From NCBI GenBank assembly GCA_030710605.1, contig CP092882.1, positions 16,366,062 through 16,430,061 on the forward strand: a DNA stretch of 64,000 bases. The letters are read 5' to 3'. Made by a program: the position numbers and the translations under genes. Under the pieces are notes generated by a model, which worked only from the letters and a program-made list of their open reading frames with translations, was not told the origin of the DNA and ran no database searches. Within the stretch, counting starts at the first letter, position 1. The number at the start of each line of letters is the position of its first letter. Origin of the DNA: Cordylochernes scorpioides (Eukaryota; Arthropoda; Arachnida; Pseudoscorpiones; Chernetidae). Positions 10,883-19,830 of the stretch are shown here, one piece after another.

Positions 10883-11129
10883 AGAATTGGTGAACTCACT
10901 TCAACTAAATAATTATTCATATGGTGGTGGTGCCTTGTTCATTCTCCATGAAAAGGAGGGGGGAGCCATTGCCCCGTTAGTCAGCCACATTTCAAAGTTC
11001 CCTGTTCACAGTTACCGTAGCGGCTCGGGGCTCACGACACCGTCCTACAGGGCAGTCCCTTACTTGTGCTGCTTCTCCCGCCCACCACGTAGACGAGGAG
11101 TTGAACTTCAATTATTTATGTGTCAATAG
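10883..11129 (+). CDS. Possible CTLD exon (doubtful)
   Basis: After 'acaactag' an open frame in the expected phase 1 reads ELVNSLQLNNYSYGGGA and runs to ...LQLFMCQ and a TAG at 11127-11129. The start resembles the WVNGSPLNY-type stretch after WIGL, and the end resembles the closing FICQ of a CTLD. Against it: no splice donor is visible before the stop, and the middle is a GC-rich patch (about 10950-11115) unlike the surrounding intron. It could be a decayed or interrupted exon, or chance. Confidence 0.3.
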
Positions 11130-11615
11130 GATATGCTTGAAAATACCAAATAGAATGATGTAAATATATTCAATCAAATCATGAAAATGCAAGAATCAGA
11201 ATATCAGAATCTCAATTATTAACAATTCATCTACACATCAGAAAACATAAACTATAAATAAAATCTTAATTAACTCTATACAACAATTATGGCCACATAG
11301 CTATATAAATTGATCAATAATAACCTTGGATTCCATATCGTCAAAACAATAGCACTTATTCCAGAACGCGGTTGATTCTACAGTCGTCTTTAAAGTGATA
11401 AGCTAATCTTGACACGGTCGAATCTGTGGCCATTGGACATGCGTAGGACCTGAAGGCTGTTGTTGGGTTCTGTGCTGCCTGGAGTATAGGATCTTCATTT
11501 GTTCTTCCTCACTGTGGTGAATCTATATAAGATCAGTTGTCTTAATAAAGATTTATGAAAGAAAAAACACTTATTCTATCATTTGTAAAGTATCATTTTA
11601 ACTATATTTTCTAAG

Positions 11616-11810
11616 GTTCCAGGCCAGAAGGCTTCATCCAGCAGGTTGACCACGCTAGTGGCCATACTGGGAGTGGCCCTCGGAACCACATTGCTGCTCA
11701 TGGCGCTACACATGGCCCGCCGTCAGCCCCAGATACTGACCTGGTATCAGCTCAGCAGAGAACGACTTCTGTTTAGCAACTCATTAAACCAAGATACCAT
11801 ACACCTCTAG
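11616..11810 (+). CDS. Last exon of a membrane-bound CTLD protein: transmembrane segment and tail
   Basis: After the acceptor ttttctaag, 64 codons and a TAG follow. A polar lead (VPGQKASSSRL) leads into a hydrophobic span TLVAILGVALGTTLLLMAL of about 20 residues, then HMARRQPQ and a tail of about 30 residues with a tyrosine (TWYQLS). Basic residues just after the span mark the cytoplasmic side, so the protein would be type I, with lectin domains outside. An AATAAA lies 24 bp after the stop. The splice phase at the start could not be checked because the preceding exon is uncertain. Confidence 0.75.
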   Translation, partial: VPGQKASSSRLTTLVAILGVALGTTLLLMALHMARRQPQILTWYQLSRERLLFSNSLNQDTIHL

Positions 11811-11833
11811 AATATAAATTTCAAAACCTTGTC

Positions 11834-11839
11834 AATAAA
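11834..11839 (+). promoter_or_regulatory. Polyadenylation signal AATAAA
   Basis: A canonical hexamer 24 bp downstream of the TAG that ends the transmembrane exon, suitable for ending the upstream CTLD gene. Confidence 0.65.
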
Positions 11840-12037
11840 AAGTTTCAAAGTTAATTCATAACATATTTTGTGGTTTTCTTAAGAATTTTATTTTTATTTT
11901 AAAAGGGTTAATCTTTCTTGTTAGCCATATAAAATAAATACGACATTTTAGAATTGACGGGTATCTTGGGTTTAAGCCATTCAGTCCCTATATTTTAAGT
12001 GTTTATAAATGACAAAACAATAGAGTCATCCAAGGCA

Positions 12038-12286
12038 TCAGAATAATTTCGAATAAAAATTTTTGATTACTTCTGGTTTTTCGGTAATATCTGGTAATTG
12101 TATTTCTATGTCTCCTCCTCCATTATTTAAAGTTTCGTCAAAGGAGCCATCTGTGCAGGCTATGTCATGATCTTCTTTTTTCAATAGGTTTATTGTTCTT
12201 AAAGCATTTTCTTTTAGGTTGTTGGGTGGGTCTTTCTTTGTGAAAGGTTTGATGAGATGTAGGGATATAGTGGTATTTGGGGGCAA
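12038..12286 (-). pseudogene. LINE fragment, RNase H domain
   Basis: A minus-strand frame reads ...DIACTDGSFDETLNNGG, then DIEIQLPD. This matches the start of the LINE RNase H domain seen intact at 62619-63278 (AYTDGSSDLTLSNVGTG). Only the first of the catalytic acids is present. It is a truncated, dead fragment. Confidence 0.7.
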
Positions 12287-12319
12287 AATTGATGTCGTTT
12301 ACTGCTGTTCATAGTAGGT

Positions 12320-12660
12320 TGTGTTTAGGTGCTCTAAACCGATTCGACCTCTTATCTCTTTATCTTGTTGTAGTGGTGAGGAGCGATGTAGCCTATTTTT
12401 ATTGTTACTTATTGCGATGAAAGGTATATTGGGAGTGCTTGGTTCATCAGTGGTGAAGCCTTCCAGCGTTTCTGCCAATTTAATCTACCATACCATTTTT
12501 AGAATTCTAAAACACTATCGGATGATTCTGTTACGAAAAGGCATTGCTCAATGGAAATATATCAAATGTATTTTTATGTCCTCTAAGAGTATATCCAGAT
12601 TTTTCTTAACTATCATAGCTAAGATTCCACTCTTCAGTGTCGAATATATAAGCTGAATCG
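12320..12660. repeat. Dispersed repeat family C (GGGAGGG...CCCTCCC hairpin)
   Basis: Shares a run with 28430-28610, 28900-29080 (inverse), 36853-36925 and 61870-62010: 'actgcgatg', then a G-rich strand, CTCATCAGTGGTGAA, then a C-rich strand and 'ggtttcgccaatttaat'. The G-rich and C-rich strands can form a long hairpin. Here the copy is diverged. The family looks non-coding and may be a SINE or retrozyme-like unit. Confidence 0.65.
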
Positions 12661-13735
12661 CCCAATATAATAGTAGAGTTCTCAAAAGAGGTATGATGAT
12701 TCAAATTTGCGAAACCGCTTGGAGATTTCACCACTGAGAAGACAGATACATTAGGAAATAAAGAACGAGCTCTGTGGTTTAATTTATTGAATATAGTTGG
12801 TGCGCGTATTATGATCTTATTTTCAAATTATTGTCTGTAATATGAGATAAACTTAGATAACAAGAGACACTAGGTAATTTTCATATTATACTGAAGGATT
12901 GTATGCAATCTAAATTTGTTTTGAAATTTTCAGGTATATAAGACATAAAATGAACTTTATTTTCTATTTTTATATATCAATGCTAATTAATCATCATAGA
13001 ATTGAACATTTTATAAATGGACGCTCAATGGTGAAACAAAAATATGTAAAATGGCGTAGGAATCATTTCATCACAGGTTTAAATAGGGAAGCAAGGCGAA
13101 CTTAAAATATGTTGAAAATTTTAGTCTTTCGTAACAAGAATTCTCTCAAGATATGACCTTTTTCAATAATTCTCTCTCCACTTTATATTATACAAGAAGA
13201 ATGACCCGGCTTCGCCCGAGAAATCCCCCGAGTGAAGTATCCTTCATACTGAAAGTACATCAATAATAAATAGTAGAAGTGCCATAGAATAGCAATACAG
13301 AAGAAACACATAAACTACAGAAAAAAAGTGTGTAATGGCAAAAATTGTATTATATTAGTGTTTAGGTATTTGATTTAATTATTTTTTTGCAATCCATTTA
13401 GTTGTTTCAAAATTAATATAGTTTAAATAGACGGCAGCCTTTCCACCAAACCCCCATTAACCTTTGAAATTGCCTGAGTTGAGTGACTGACTGTAAAGAA
13501 TCCTGACTGCGATGCCCATCTTCTCAGTAAGAATTTTAAAAAATAGGTTTATAAAAAAAGGTAATCCAAAATACTGGCATGTAAATATTTTTCTGTAAAA
13601 AAATAAAAGAGCATATGGAAATATTAGGCAAACATATGTGTTCGCTAATGATTGCGACTGCATTTTAAACGATTTTAAAAAGAAATTTAAACAAATAAAG
13701 GCCAGAGCAAAAATTAATAAAAAATATGAAATCCA
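12661..13735. other. AT-rich spacer with a decayed Helitron-like hairpin
   Basis: Intergenic between the two plus-strand CTLD genes. The only structure I saw is 'gacccggcttcgcccgag' near 13203-13222, which resembles on the minus strand the 3' hairpin of the Helitrons found elsewhere in the window but lacks the CTAG end. Confidence 0.4.
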
Positions 13736-13841
13736 TTATTTACATACATTCACAAAAGCAAACAATGACAGAATTGATGACTCTGATACTTGTATATTTT
13801 AATAATAATAATAATGAGTTTTAAAAATTGTAAAAAAAAAA

Positions 13842-13911
13842 TGCATCGGCCGGGAATCGACCCGGGCCGCCCGCGTGGCAGGCGAGCATTCTACCACTGA
13901 ACCACCGATGC
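13842..13911 (-). tRNA. tRNA-Gly (GCC anticodon), possibly a pseudogene
   Basis: The minus strand gives a cloverleaf starting GCATCGGTGGTTCAGTGGTA with anticodon loop CTGCCAC (GCC), paired acceptor stem (GCATCGG/CCGATGC) and discriminator A. The sequence is otherwise near the animal tRNA-Gly consensus. One T is missing from the T loop (GGGTCGATTCCC where GGGTTCGATTCCC is usual). This shortens the loop to 6 nt and damages the B-box promoter, so the gene is either a fresh pseudogene or carries a sequencing error. A sequence of about 55 bp (gacagaattgatgactctgatacttg) is repeated on both sides (13754-13803 and 13950-14008). Confidence 0.8.
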
Positions 13912-14058
13912 TTATAAGAAATGGCTATATTTGGGTATTTATTCCATTCACAAAATCAAAACGATGACAGAATTGATTGATGACTCTGATACTTGTATAT
14001 TTTAATTTGAATGCTAAAATTTTATGGAGCTTGACAGGTATTATGGTAGCAGAAAATA

Positions 14059-15478
14059 CACTGCGTGACATTGAAAATGGAACACCAAGAAATAGTGGCC
14101 AGAAAATTATGCAAATTTCAGGGTAGACGCGCCTAACCGAGTTATGCAAATAATGTAAAATGCGCAGCTCTCGTGCGCACATGGAGTAAGATATAAGGGA
14201 AGGAACTTTCAGAAAGGACAGTATTCGTGTCGTTATTTCTTCAAGGAAAATCATTGTAGAAATTTTGTTCTTGTGTCAAAAGACACGTGTAATAACAGAG
14301 AATGCCAGGTCATCGTAAACGGAGGCAGTTCAAGCAGACAGACGCTTTTACGAGGGGCATGGTGATCGGACTGAAAAGGGCAGGTTGGTCCATACGTCAA
14401 ATCTCAGCTGATACACACCTTGGTGCGTCCACGGTGCACCGACTGTGGAGAAGATGGTTGGAACAAGGAAATGTGGCAATTTATAGGAATGCCGGTGCAA
14501 CCAGAGTGACGTCAGCACGTGTGGATCGGCGTATCCTTCGACAAGCAGTGGCAGCCCCACAAGCCACTTGTACCGCCATCCTGCAACATGTGCAAGACAC
14601 CCTAGATCATTCCATCTCGACCAGAACCATTTCCCGTCGATTGGTTGCTAATGGCTTGCACTCATGCCGTCCTCTAAGAAGACTGCCATTGACCCCACCG
14701 AATAGGCGCCAACGTTTGGAATGGTGCCGGGCTAGCTCGACGTGGATGACGGAATGGCACAGGGTCGTGTTCTCAGATGAGTCGCGTTTCTGCTTGTCCA
14801 GTGATAGTCGCCGTGTACGCGTGTGGCGTCGACGTGGAGAAAGGTCCAATCCGGCAGCAATTGTGGAACGCCCCACCGTGCGACAACGTGGAATCATGGT
14901 TTGGGGCGCAATCGCGTATGATTCCAGGTCACCTTTACTTCGTATTCAGGGCACTATGACGGCCCAACGATACGTTGATGATGTGCTGCGACCGGTGACA
15001 CTCCCCTACCTTCAGGGGGTACCCAATGCCCTTTATCAGCAGGATAACGCCCGACCGCACACTGCTAGCATTAACCAACAAGCTCTGCAAGATGTACAGA
15101 TGCTTCCCTGGCCACCGTACTCTCCTGATCTCTCACCAATCGAGCACGTCTGGGACATCATTGGACGCCGTTTGCATGCCTTGCCACAGCCGCGTTCAGA
15201 AGACGAACTGTGGCAAATGGTTGAGAGGGAATGGAGAGTCATCCCTTAGGACGCCATCCGTACTCTGATTGACTCTCTACCTAGACGTGTTGCTGCGTGC
15301 ATCGCCGTCCGCGGTGGTCCTACTTGCTACTAAGCCGACGCCGTTCTCGCTCTGTATTATGAACTATCATTTTGAAATAAAGATCACTTATTGTTCGTCC
15401 CTGTCTCTCTCTGTCTGCCGAGTTTAATCACTTTCTGGCCACTATTTCTTGGTGCTCCATTTTAAAGGTCACGCAGTG
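14059..15478 (+). mobile_element. Tc1-like element, full length, copy 1
   Basis: Inverted ends: CACTGCGTGACATTGAAAAT at the left, ...GGTCACGCAGTG at the right, each followed by TA. Length 1420 bp. The copy at 29491-30909 is almost identical and in opposite orientation. The sequence is GC-richer than the host DNA, as expected for a recently arrived transposon. Confidence 0.95.
14302..15333 (+). pseudogene. Tc1-like transposase with a single late nonsense codon
   Basis: From ATG at 14302 the frame is open for 315 codons and stops at a TAG (15247-15249). In the same frame the coding sequence then continues to a second stop at 15331-15333, matching copy 2, which has CAG at that place. Seen in order: paired-like HTH domains (to about residue 110) with a GATR motif where GRPR is usual, catalytic SDESRF, QQDNARPHTA and SPDLSPIEHVWD. 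The last two acids are 32 residues apart by my count. All catalytic residues are kept. Only the final 27 residues are lost, so the protein might still fold. Confidence 0.9.
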
Positions 15479-15644
15479 TATATCAACGTTTATCTAAAAA
15501 TGGAATTGCCGACACAAAAAGAAAGGATATAATTAGAAAGAATTGAAATATTAAAGGTGGATCCATTCTATAAAGAGATAATGGTACAAGATAAATCAGA
15601 AAAAAATATATTCCTGGAAATTTAGTAAAGTGGTTAGCGTATTT
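15479..15644. other. Short spacer, nothing recognised
   Basis: Host DNA between two transposons. No feature is visible. Confidence 0.4.
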
Positions 15645-17111
15645 ACCGCGGCACACAAAATTAAAGGAACAACATTTTTTTCATTTACCTCAAATTTATT
15701 CACAATTTATCAATGACATTTTACACACAAATTTATTAATACATTTTTGATTGAAATGCCCAAAATCAAAGAATTCTAACACGTGTTTTATGCAAATTAG
15801 CCGGTCGAGCAATGATCTTCTTGCAGTCAGTACATAAATATTTTGAATATTGTTGTTAATATGAGGTGTGTTCGCCTTTAACTGGTAGACAGGCTCGGCG
15901 ACCCATACTAAGTATTAGGGAGTTTTGCAGCTCTTGTGGAATCAACGCCCACTCTTGTGTTAAGGCTATTCTAGCTCATGAGTGTTTCTAGGAGGGGGTT
16001 GGAGGGTTGAGATCCGCCGTCCTAGATTGTCCCATACATTCTCAATGGGAATTAGGTCTAGAGATCGAGCTGGCCAGTTAATCCGAACAATTGAATGGTT
16101 TTGGAGAAAAGTGTCGACCACACCAGCCCTATGTGGACGGGAATTATAATCCATTAGAAGAAGGTTTTCTCCCATTTCAACTGATACAATACACAGAAGG
16201 CTCCATATGAAGGGCTTCTATGCTCGACGACTTATAATTTGCGTGCCTTTGACACCACCTCAAAAGAGAGCATGGAAACTTTGGTGCAGACAACATGTCG
16301 CATGGAATCCAGATGAATGGAGACGTGTAATGTTCATTGCTGAGTCCAGATTCTCTCTAAAAAGCGATTCTCGTCGTGTCTTTGTCTGGAGAGAGATAGG
16401 AACCAGAGATAATCCTAGAATAGGGTTGAAAGTGATCTTTACAGAAGCCAAGGTTTTATGGTCTGGGTTGGAATATTCTTGGGCGGTCGCACAGCACTTC
16501 ATATTTTTCGGCAAGGAACCCTGACTAGACAGAGGTATCAGAACGAGATTTATGCAGCATATGTGATTCCTCAAGCACTGTAAATGGGAGAAAACTTTAT
16601 TTTAATGGATGATAATGCCCGTCCACATAGGGCTGGTGTGGTCGACACTTTTATCTAAAACCATGCAATTGCTCGGAAGAATTGTTCAGCTCGATCTCCA
16701 GACCTAAATTTCTTTGAGCATGTATGGGGCAACCTAGGACGGCGGATATCATCCTTCTAACCCCTCCTAGAATCACTTATGGGCTAGAAACAGCCTTAAC
16801 ACAAGAGTGGGCATTGATTCCACAGGAGCTGATAAACTCCCTAATTATTAGTATGGGTCGCCGATGTAGAGCCTATTTATCAGTTAAAGGAGATCACACT
16901 CCATATTAACAACAATATCCAAGATATTTATGCACTGACTACAAGAAGATCATTGCTTGACCGGCTAATATGCATAAAATACGTGTTAGATTTCTTTGAT
17001 TTCCGATATTTTAATAAATAATGGAATAATGAATTTGTGTATAAGGTATGATCAATAAAATTTGAGATAAATGAATAAATATGTTGTTCCTTTAATTTTG
17101 CGGACTAGTGT
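15645..17111. mobile_element. Fold-back Tc1-like element with about 530-bp inverted arms
   Basis: Both ends carry the same 3' end of one Tc1 family, facing inward: 'aaaattaaaggaacaaca' near 15656 and its complement near 17080. The arms (about 15649-16178 and 16583-17111) are diverged reverse complements. The left arm encodes on the minus strand a transposase C-terminus (MDYNSRPHRAGVVDTF, then WPARSLDLIPIENVWDN). The right arm encodes the same stretch on the plus strand with stops. Between the arms the plus strand keeps the region of the first acid (16207-16524). No copy of the transposase is whole. Confidence 0.8.
16207..16524 (+). pseudogene. Tc1-like transposase remnant, central part
   Basis: The frame reads RLIICVPLTPPQKRAWKLW and ...WRRVMFIAESRFSLKSDSRR. 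The catalytic motif is AESRF where DESRF is expected, so the first acid has changed to A. The coding sequence continues in other frames past 16570 with MDDNARPHRAGVVDTF and SARSPDLNFFEHVW. The N-terminal DNA-binding part is missing. This is a dead remnant inside the fold-back element. Confidence 0.75.
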
Positions 17112-18190
17112 ATATTAAATTCAGATGAATATATTTAATTAATATATAATTAACCGTCGCATTTTCAATTACTTCTGATGACGATGAAAAGCGCCTCCCT
17201 TTTAACGTCATTTTAAGTTTTGGAAAGAAGAAGAAATCACATGGAGCGATATCAGGAGAGTAAGGAGGATGCGGCAAGACAGATACAGAGTGTTTGACTA
17301 AATAGTCTTGAACAATAATGGCTTTATGAGCAGGAGCATTATCATGTAGAAATTTCCACTGTTTTGATTTAAAGAGTTGGTTTCTTTTTCTTCTTATCGC
17401 ATCACGAAGGCGCACACGAATTTCTTTATATGCCTGTTTATTAATAGTAATAAAAAGAAGAACTTAATGTGTGCCATTCGAGTGATTGTTTTTTGGTTTG
17501 TGGATCGAAAAGAAAGCACCATGTTTCATCACCAGTTATTATTATATTTTTAAAAAATCAGAATCATTATTTGCAGTTTCAATTAAATCTTTGCAAATTG
17601 ATAATCTGGTTTCTCTTTGTTGATATTTTAAATTTCGTGGGACGAAATAACCATAAAGTTTTTCCATGTTTGAATGTTCACCAATAATTTTGTCAACTAT
17701 CATAAGAAATTCCAAGTATTTCTGATATTTTTTTCTATCAGCAACAATTAAATCCCGTACCTGTCCAATATTGCGATCCGTTGTTGACGTCAATGGCCGA
17801 CCTGACCTTGATTCATCTGCGATGCTCTTACGGCCATCTTTAAAAGGTTTATACCAGAAATAAACTTGCGTTCGTGACAATTTTTCTTCTTCATAAGCTT
17901 CATTTATTAATGCTAATATCTCTGTGAAAGACTTTTTAATTTTACACAAAATTTGATATTTTCCCCTTTGCTCTCTCTCTCAAATGATGACATTGCAGAA
18001 ACCGACGCGAGCTAAATACTTACAACAAAAATATGCCTAAAATAAAAACTACGCATGCGCATTAACTGGCGTTGCTAAATTAAATTATAGTTTATGCTCT
18101 GTTCTTTACAGTAAAATTAATTTTGCATTTTTCAAAAGTTATTTTATATTTTATTATTTAAAAGTTCGGGAATTTTTTAATCCTACCGTG
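17112..18190 (-). mobile_element. mariner element (DD34D), 3' end lost
   Basis: The element's 5' end is at 18190 (minus strand CACGGTAGGATTAAAAAATT, TA outside). No matching end exists at the left, where the sequence runs into the fold-back Tc1, so the 3' end was removed or displaced. Two transposase pieces lie inside. Confidence 0.75.
17120..17949 (-). pseudogene. mariner transposase, broken
   Basis: 17949-17542 encodes the N-terminal half: MCKIKKSFTEILALINEAYE, a helix-turn-helix with SRTQVYFWYKPFKDGR and SGRPLTSTT. 17415-17092 encodes the catalytic C-terminal half: WKFLHDNAPAHKA and PPYSPDIAPCDFFFFPKLK, with 34 residues between the D of HDN and the final D (DD34D). The part between, which should hold the first acid, lies in a frame with an interruption. 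It is dead as it stands. Confidence 0.8.
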
Positions 18191-18471
18191 TATTCAACAT
18201 TAATGAGTCAGCACTCTTCCAATATTTTTTCATTGCAGTTACGAGAGTAGAAATTTTGTTTCATTTGATATATAGGTTTTCATTTTGAATGGTTTCATTT
18301 TGTTTATATAGATTACGCGTTATTGTTATGTGTTTAAAGATCAAATAGAAGTTAGAATCTAGCATAACTCTATAATTAAGAACACCAACACCAAACTGAA
18401 ACCTTAGTACTTCTTCCGTCTCTCCAAGAAGGAAATTGATAAGAGAACATGTGACCAGGTTCCCATTCGGG
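18191..18471 (+). promoter_or_regulatory. Probable promoter and 5' UTR region of the multi-CTLD gene
   Basis: The stretch from the mariner end to the start ATG is only about 280 bp, so the promoter either lies here or upstream of the transposon. A pyrimidine-rich 5' UTR-like stretch (tcttccgtctctccaag) is about 60 bp before the ATG. 'gttacgagagtagaaattttg' resembles the flank of repeat family C seen at 28480 and 34520. No clear TATA box or initiator was recognised. Confidence 0.3.
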
Positions 18472-18526
18472 ATGTTGACGCTGGTAGCAGTAGGAGTTCT
18501 CCTCGTTCTAACTGCTGGTCAAGAAG
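18472..18526 (+). CDS. Multi-CTLD gene, exon 1: signal peptide
   Basis: ATG at 18472 opens MLTLVAVGVLLVLTAGQE plus one G, then the donor GTATGT. It is a typical secretion signal with cleavage likely after T-A-G. The exon ends in phase 1 and joins exon 2 (24317) to give the codon GAA. The exon matches in length and phase the minus-strand exon at 718-772. This start was chosen because it is the only ATG with a signal peptide that leads in phase into the CTLD exons. The complete chain of 13 exons in the window gives 1419 nt, 473 codons without a stop. Confidence 0.85.
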
Positions 18527-19155
18527 GTATGTAAATTGTTGTTATGTAAATATATAATTTATTCTTATTATATCTATTCAACAATATCATAGTAATAAGT
18601 CGGTACAGGATTAGTATAAACCGTCAGGCGTTTCTTGATTTGTCAATAAATTGTATATATTTAATGGAATAATTGAAATATGGTTAGTTGGTATTTATTC
18701 CGAGAGATGACGCAAACTATCAGAAACTCTAATCTGTATGATCAGGAGATGTTTTTTCTTAATTTATCCACTTGATCACAGTAAAGTATGTAAACTATTA
18801 TTATGTAAATTTTTAACAACTTTCTTACACACTATCGTTAATTCATATAATATTATACTTATTCAAATATCATCATAGGAGGTAGGTACAGGAATAGTAT
18901 AAATTGTCGATTTTGGAGAGACACGATCCAGGATCGAATCCCTCATTGGCACTTCTTTTTTGTAAAAAAAAATTGCTCAAATGGCCCCCAATTCTTGCAA
19001 AGGCCCAATACCAAACATGAGTGCAATCAACAAAACGTAGCTCTGCCACACTTCTATTTCTTTCTTTATTTATTTATTACAAAACATCCTATGTGGATAT
19101 TTGCGTGTAAATGTTTAATCTATTTTATGTACATAGTTTTAAGTATATATACAAA
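18527..19155. other. Intron 1, start: diverged local duplication and SINE-like piece
   Basis: 'gtatgtaaattgttgttatgtaaatatat...ggtacaggattagtataaaccgtc' (18526-18630) recurs diverged at 18785-18905. At about 18915-19060 there is a tRNA-like B box (ggatcgaatccc) followed by a body shared with the SINE at 58870-58970 (gcccccaattcttg versus gtccccgattctta). Confidence 0.5.
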
Positions 19156-19509
19156 CTAGACGAATGGCCCGGGCAACGCCCGGGTTTTACCCGAGTGCGT
19201 ATATATTTTTAAAATGTTTTAATTAAAATACTATTCGTTACAATTATAAATTGGCGCCGTGGATGTCTCTTTTGTGAAACGTCCCGCCCCAAACTGTGTG
19301 TGTCTTGAAAATATAAAAATAAAAATGTGAACGGAAAAATATGTCCAGGGTAGCCTAGTGGTCATGGCATCTTCCCGGTAAGCGGAAGGTCGTGGGTTCG
19401 ATTCCATCCCTTGACACTTTTTTTATTTTATCCATTCTGACCAAAATCTATCCGTGAACTTCACACAGTGAACTTCACACAGACAGAATAAGGCAATTAT
19501 ATAAGTAGA
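19156..19509 (-). mobile_element. Non-autonomous Helitron, 354 bp
   Basis: On the minus strand it begins A/TCTACTTATATAATTGCC and ends with the hairpin CCCGGGCGTTGCCCGGG, a 10-nt spacer and CTAG/T. These are the hallmarks of a Helitron: TC start, 3' hairpin, CTRR end, insertion between A and T with no target duplication. It contains no Rep/helicase. It carries a tRNA-like sequence inside. Confidence 0.8.
19343..19416 (+). tRNA. tRNA-like sequence inside a Helitron (tRNA pseudogene)
   Basis: It has a pol III A box (TAGCCTAGTGGTCA), a perfect B box (GGTTCGATTCC), a 6-of-7 acceptor pairing (GTCCAGG with CCTTGAC) and a CTTCC/GGAAG anticodon stem. The anticodon loop is 8 nt instead of 7, so no identity can be assigned. 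A run of T (pol III stop) follows. It is a captured or decayed tRNA, or a SINE head. Confidence 0.6.
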
Positions 19510-19559
19510 TAATCCAAATTGTGCCTTATCACACACTATTTTTTTATTTGGCCTTATTA

Positions 19560-19830
19560 CCTTGTGTTTATAATCTATGACGTAATGCCGGCGGCGCGCG
19601 CCCGTTGGCTGCCGGCGAGCACGTGACCTCCCTGTGCGCGCGCATCCGTGACAGCGGCCGATGAGGAATTGAGGAAAGACGGTCGTGACTATATAATAAT
19701 AATATAATAATAATAATAATTATTATTATTATTATCATTAGATAATGATAATGATCATAATGATGATGCGCGCGCATCCGTGACAGAACCGGCCCATGAC
19801 GGTCGTGACTATATATAGGGATATACAAAT
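19560..19830. repeat. GC-rich repeat pair around a (TAA)n microsatellite
   Basis: 'gcgcgcatccgtgacag' and 'gacggtcgtgactatata' each occur twice (about 19637-19690 and 19767-19815), enclosing a TAATAA/ATT microsatellite. The GC content is far above the intron background. The origin was not recognised. Confidence 0.5.

Noticed and set aside
19640-19685. Possible hammerhead around ccgatgagg...ggaaagacggtc
   Set aside because: The core has C for the invariant U (CCGATGA), helix II is only two pairs and helix I does not close.
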